Part shown: piece after piece, positions 61,596-64,000 of the stretch
Numbering within the stretch: position 1 is the first letter of the stretch
Layout: every line of letters begins with the position of its first letter
From: Cryoendolithus antarcticus
Taxonomy: Eukaryota; Ascomycota; Dothideomycetes; Cladosporiales; Cladosporiaceae
Direction: 5' to 3'
NCBI GenBank assembly: GCA_002077065.1
Contig: NAJO01000014.1
Location: 744,001 to 808,000, forward strand
Length of the DNA: 64,000 bases
The notes under the pieces: model-generated
The model's input: the letters and a program-made list of their open reading frames with translations, nothing else
The model's database searches: none
What the model was told of the DNA's origin: nothing
Position numbers and translations under genes: made by a program

Positions 61596-63716
61596 ATGAC
61601 GAGACGCTGCACGTTGGCGACATGCCAACTGAACCAATGGGTTCTCGATTGGGACGGCAACCGTGACCGCATCGTGCAAGCCATCATTGAGGCAAAAGCT
61701 GCCGGAGCCAGACTAATCCTCACCCCAGAACTTTGTATTCCAGGCTACGGACTACTTGACCACTGGCTCGAGAGCGATGTCTACACCCACTCCTGGGACA
61801 TCGTCGCAGAGATCATGGCAAATCCAGACTGTCAAGATATCATCATCGATCTCGGTCTTCCAGTACAGCACCGTGGACGAAGCTTCAACGCCAGAGTGAT
61901 CGCGCTGAATGGCGAAGTGCTCGCCGTTCGCCCGAAGCTGGATCTTTGCAATGATGGCAATTACAGAGAGATGCGGTACTTCACGCCGTGGCTGCGAGGG
62001 AAAGTTCAGGACTACAACTTGCCTCCAGTGATACAGCAGCTTGAACGGAAGCAGATGAGATGCCGCATCGGCGATGTCGTATTCGAAACGCGCGACGCTT
62101 CCTTCGCTTCAGAGACTTGTGAGGAGCTCTGGACGCCGAAATCGCCACATCTGGATTACAGTCTTGAGGGCGTGGAGATAATACTGAACTCTAGCGGGAG
62201 TCATCATGAATTGCGTAAGCTCGATACTCGCATCAACCTGATCAGAGAGGCGACTGGGACGACTGGAGGCGTCTATATGTACTCGAATCAGCGTGGATGC
62301 GATGGTGACCGACTCTACTACGACGGATGTGCACTTATCGCGATCAACGGACAGGTGCTGGCTCAGGGTTCGCAGTTCTCTCTTCGCGATGTCGAAGTCC
62401 ACACAGCGACTGTGGATCTGGAAAGCATCTGGGCATCGAGGACTTCGCGGAGCAGAGGTATGCAAGGGAACGATCCTACTCTACGTGAGTTTGAGAGGGT
62501 ACGAGTTGAATTCAATCTCTGTCACGATTCGCGTTTGTCGGGTCCGAAGTCCAGCCTGACCCTACCTCGCCCTCCGCGCTATCACGTCCCAGAAGAGGAG
62601 ATCGCTCTCGGTCCAGCATGCTGGCTATGGGACTACTTACGGCGGAGCAAACAGGGAGGCTACCTTGTGCCTCTGAGTGGCGGCATCGACAGCTGTGCCA
62701 CTGCAGCGATTGTCTTCAGCATGTGTCGCTTGGTCATACAAGAAGTCCGGGCGGGCAACGAAGTGGTGATCGGCGACGCAGAGCGTCTATACGGCGATCA
62801 TATCAACAGCTCCGTCACCGCTCAACAGTTCTGCAACAAGATCTTCACCACCGTTTTCATGGGCATGAAGGAGCAATCCTCTAAGGAGACCCGCGAACGC
62901 GCCGCCGACCTCGCGAAAGCCATAGGCTCCCACCACGTCAACACAAACATCGACCCAATGTTCAATGCCCTCTCTGAAGTCGTCACATCAGTGCTAGACT
63001 TCACTCCCAAATTCAAAACATCCGGCGGCAGCTGGTCCGAGAACCTTGCGCTTCAGAACTTCCAGTCCCGCTCACGCATGGTGCTAGCTTACGGCCTCGC
63101 GCAACTGATTCCCAGCTCCCGCGGTAGCGCCGGAAATCTGCTAGTCCTCGGTTCTGCGAACGTAGACGAGTGCCTACGCGGCTACCTAACGAAGTACGAC
63201 TGCTCATCAGCAGACATCAATCCCATCGGCGGCATTTCCAAAACTGACCTCAAGCGCTTCATAGCCTGGGCTGAGATTCACCTCAATCTTCCGATCCTGC
63301 ATTCCTTCCTCACTGCGATACCCACTGCAGAGCTCGAACCCATCACGGAATCCTACGTCCAGTCCGATGAAGCGGACATGGGCTTCACCTACGACGAGCT
63401 CTCCACACTCGGCCGTCTACGCAAGACCATGAAGTTGGGCATGGTGGGCATGTTCGAGCAGCTCTGCGAAGATTGGAGCGGACACATGGCGGCCCGGAAG
63501 GTCTACGACAAGGTGGCGGATTTCATGAAGTTCTACGCCATCAACAGACACAAGATGACTACGATGACGCCAGGGCTGTATCTGGAGAGCTACACGCCGG
63601 ACGACAATCGATTTGACCTGAGGCCATTCTTGTATCCGGTCATGTTCCCGTTTGAGAGGCGGAAAATCGAGAATATGCTTAGGCAAATGGAGGAGGGCGA
63701 GGTGTCACGCAATTGA
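61596..63716 (+). CDS. QNS1: Glutamine-dependent NAD+ synthetase
   Basis: This cytosolic/nuclear enzyme makes NAD+ from nicotinate adenine dinucleotide, using ammonia from glutamine. The 706-residue single-exon protein has an N-terminal CN-hydrolase (nitrilase) glutaminase domain, residues 1-300, and a C-terminal NAD synthase domain. The glutaminase triad is visible as Glu in LTPELCIPGYG (near 45), Lys in VRPKLDLCNDGNYRE (near 112) and Cys in ETCEELWTP (near 175). The synthase ATP-PPi loop is VPLSGGIDSCAT (near 362). Downstream motifs include LQNFQSRSRMV, LVLGSANVDECLRGY and the acceptor-binding KYDCSSADINPIGGISKTDL. Length matches the eukaryotic family (about 700). The ATG has no earlier in-frame alternative; the frame 5' of it is closed. 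Confidence 0.95.
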   Translation: MTRRCTLATCQLNQWVLDWDGNRDRIVQAIIEAKAAGARLILTPELCIPGYGLLDHWLESDVYTHSWDIVAEIMANPDCQDIIIDLGLPVQHRGRSFNARVIALNGEVLAVRPKLDLCNDGNYREMRYFTPWLRGKVQDYNLPPVIQQLERKQMRCRIGDVVFETRDASFASETCEELWTPKSPHLDYSLEGVEIILNSSGSHHELRKLDTRINLIREATGTTGGVYMYSNQRGCDGDRLYYDGCALIAINGQVLAQGSQFSLRDVEVHTATVDLESIWASRTSRSRGMQGNDPTLREFERVRVEFNLCHDSRLSGPKSSLTLPRPPRYHVPEEEIALGPACWLWDYLRRSKQGGYLVPLSGGIDSCATAAIVFSMCRLVIQEVRAGNEVVIGDAERLYGDHINSSVTAQQFCNKIFTTVFMGMKEQSSKETRERAADLAKAIGSHHVNTNIDPMFNALSEVVTSVLDFTPKFKTSGGSWSENLALQNFQSRSRMVLAYGLAQLIPSSRGSAGNLLVLGSANVDECLRGYLTKYDCSSADINPIGGISKTDLKRFIAWAEIHLNLPILHSFLTAIPTAELEPITESYVQSDEADMGFTYDELSTLGRLRKTMKLGMVGMFEQLCEDWSGHMAARKVYDKVADFMKFYAINRHKMTTMTPGLYLESYTPDDNRFDLRPFLYPVMFPFERRKIENMLRQMEEGEVSRN

Positions 63717-64000
63717 CAAAATGAGCAGACCTCTCAAGAACTCTGCACGGTCGACACTGCTAGTATACGTTGCACTGCAACAGCGGATCGCTGCCAGCGC
63801 TGCCCTGGAGAGCGCTCTGCTGATCGATCGCAACTTTTGGAACGTGGCTGGTGTGTCACAGGTCGCGCATGTGTGTGGTGGTACGGACATGCAGGCACAA
63901 GCGTGTTGTCCTGCTACGCATACGATGTGATGTATGCCTTACTTTGGGCGAGCAGAAGATGAAACAGTCACGAATTATCGCTACCGAGTTTGGATCTGCC
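63717..64000. other. Downstream of QNS1, to window end
   Basis: No further gene is seen in the last 284 bases. A 92-codon frame at 63652-63930 overlaps QNS1 out of frame and appears random. Confidence 0.4.

Noticed and set aside
1..64000. tRNA, rRNA, CRISPR arrays, transposons or long repeats
   Set aside because: No tRNA-like A/B boxes with matching stems, no direct-repeat arrays, and no transposase or reverse-transcriptase sequence were found by reading; a tRNAscan-SE and RepeatMasker run would be needed to be sure.

Overview
The window is a 64-kb piece of nuclear DNA from a filamentous ascomycete. Introns are 47-70 nt with GTRNGT donors, CTRAY branch points about 10-25 nt before the acceptor, and CAG/TAG acceptors. 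Genes are dense and lie on both strands. A secreted GH10 xylanase with a fungal CBM1, a HET-domain protein and a Ser/Ala-rich GPI protein all point to Pezizomycotina. Placement in Dothideomycetes is an inference from the overall protein character and was not tested. I support 29 genes and one pseudogene, and see no bacterial features, tRNA/rRNA genes, CRISPR arrays or intact transposons.

Layout. 1-10.7 kb is housekeeping: the 3' two thirds of clathrin heavy chain, eIF3m, the ZW10/Dsl1 tethering subunit, mitoribosomal mS41 and the TFIIH kinase Kin28/CDK7. 10.7-23.2 kb is looser and more accessory: a FATP/VLACS-type acyl-CoA synthetase, the xylanase, an eight-exon HSPA12-like Hsp70-fold ATPase with two GC-AG introns, an orphan coiled-coil protein, and a P-loop GTPase with a coiled coil and hydrophobic tail. 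23.2-35.7 kb holds a giant SNF2/RING protein (Irc20/SHPRH class), the beta subunit of geranylgeranyltransferase I, a stand-alone HET-domain protein, a small hydrophilic protein and the peroxin PEX1. 36-43.4 kb holds a low-complexity protein almost abutting PRA1/Yip3, the ER J-protein Erj5, a tiny SERP1/RAMP4 (Ysy6) gene found only after splicing, and the NatB auxiliary subunit Mdm20/Naa25. 44-45.6 kb is a decayed gene with several frameshifts and stops. 45.7-57.4 kb holds an AAA+ ATPase, a conserved low-complexity protein, a seven-beta-strand methyltransferase, a TIM-barrel sugar isomerase/dehydratase-like enzyme, eIF3j, a GPI-anchored protein and proteasome beta-7. 57.6-63.7 kb holds an MBD4-like DNA glycosylase divergent from glutamine-dependent NAD+ synthetase.

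The genes do not form one pathway. Repeated themes are ER/secretory membrane biology (clathrin, ZW10, PRA1, Erj5, SERP1), translation (eIF3m, eIF3j), and peroxisome or lipid metabolism (PEX1, the acyl-CoA synthetase). The less conserved genes sit in the 10.7-31 kb stretch and around the pseudogene. Exon boundaries were worked out by hand from splice signals and frame continuity; none is confirmed by transcript data. I found no convincing new multi-gene system. The best leads are the PRA1/36-kb gene arrangement, the GC-AG introns, the pseudogene, and the Hsp70-like/coiled-coil/GTPase neighbourhood.
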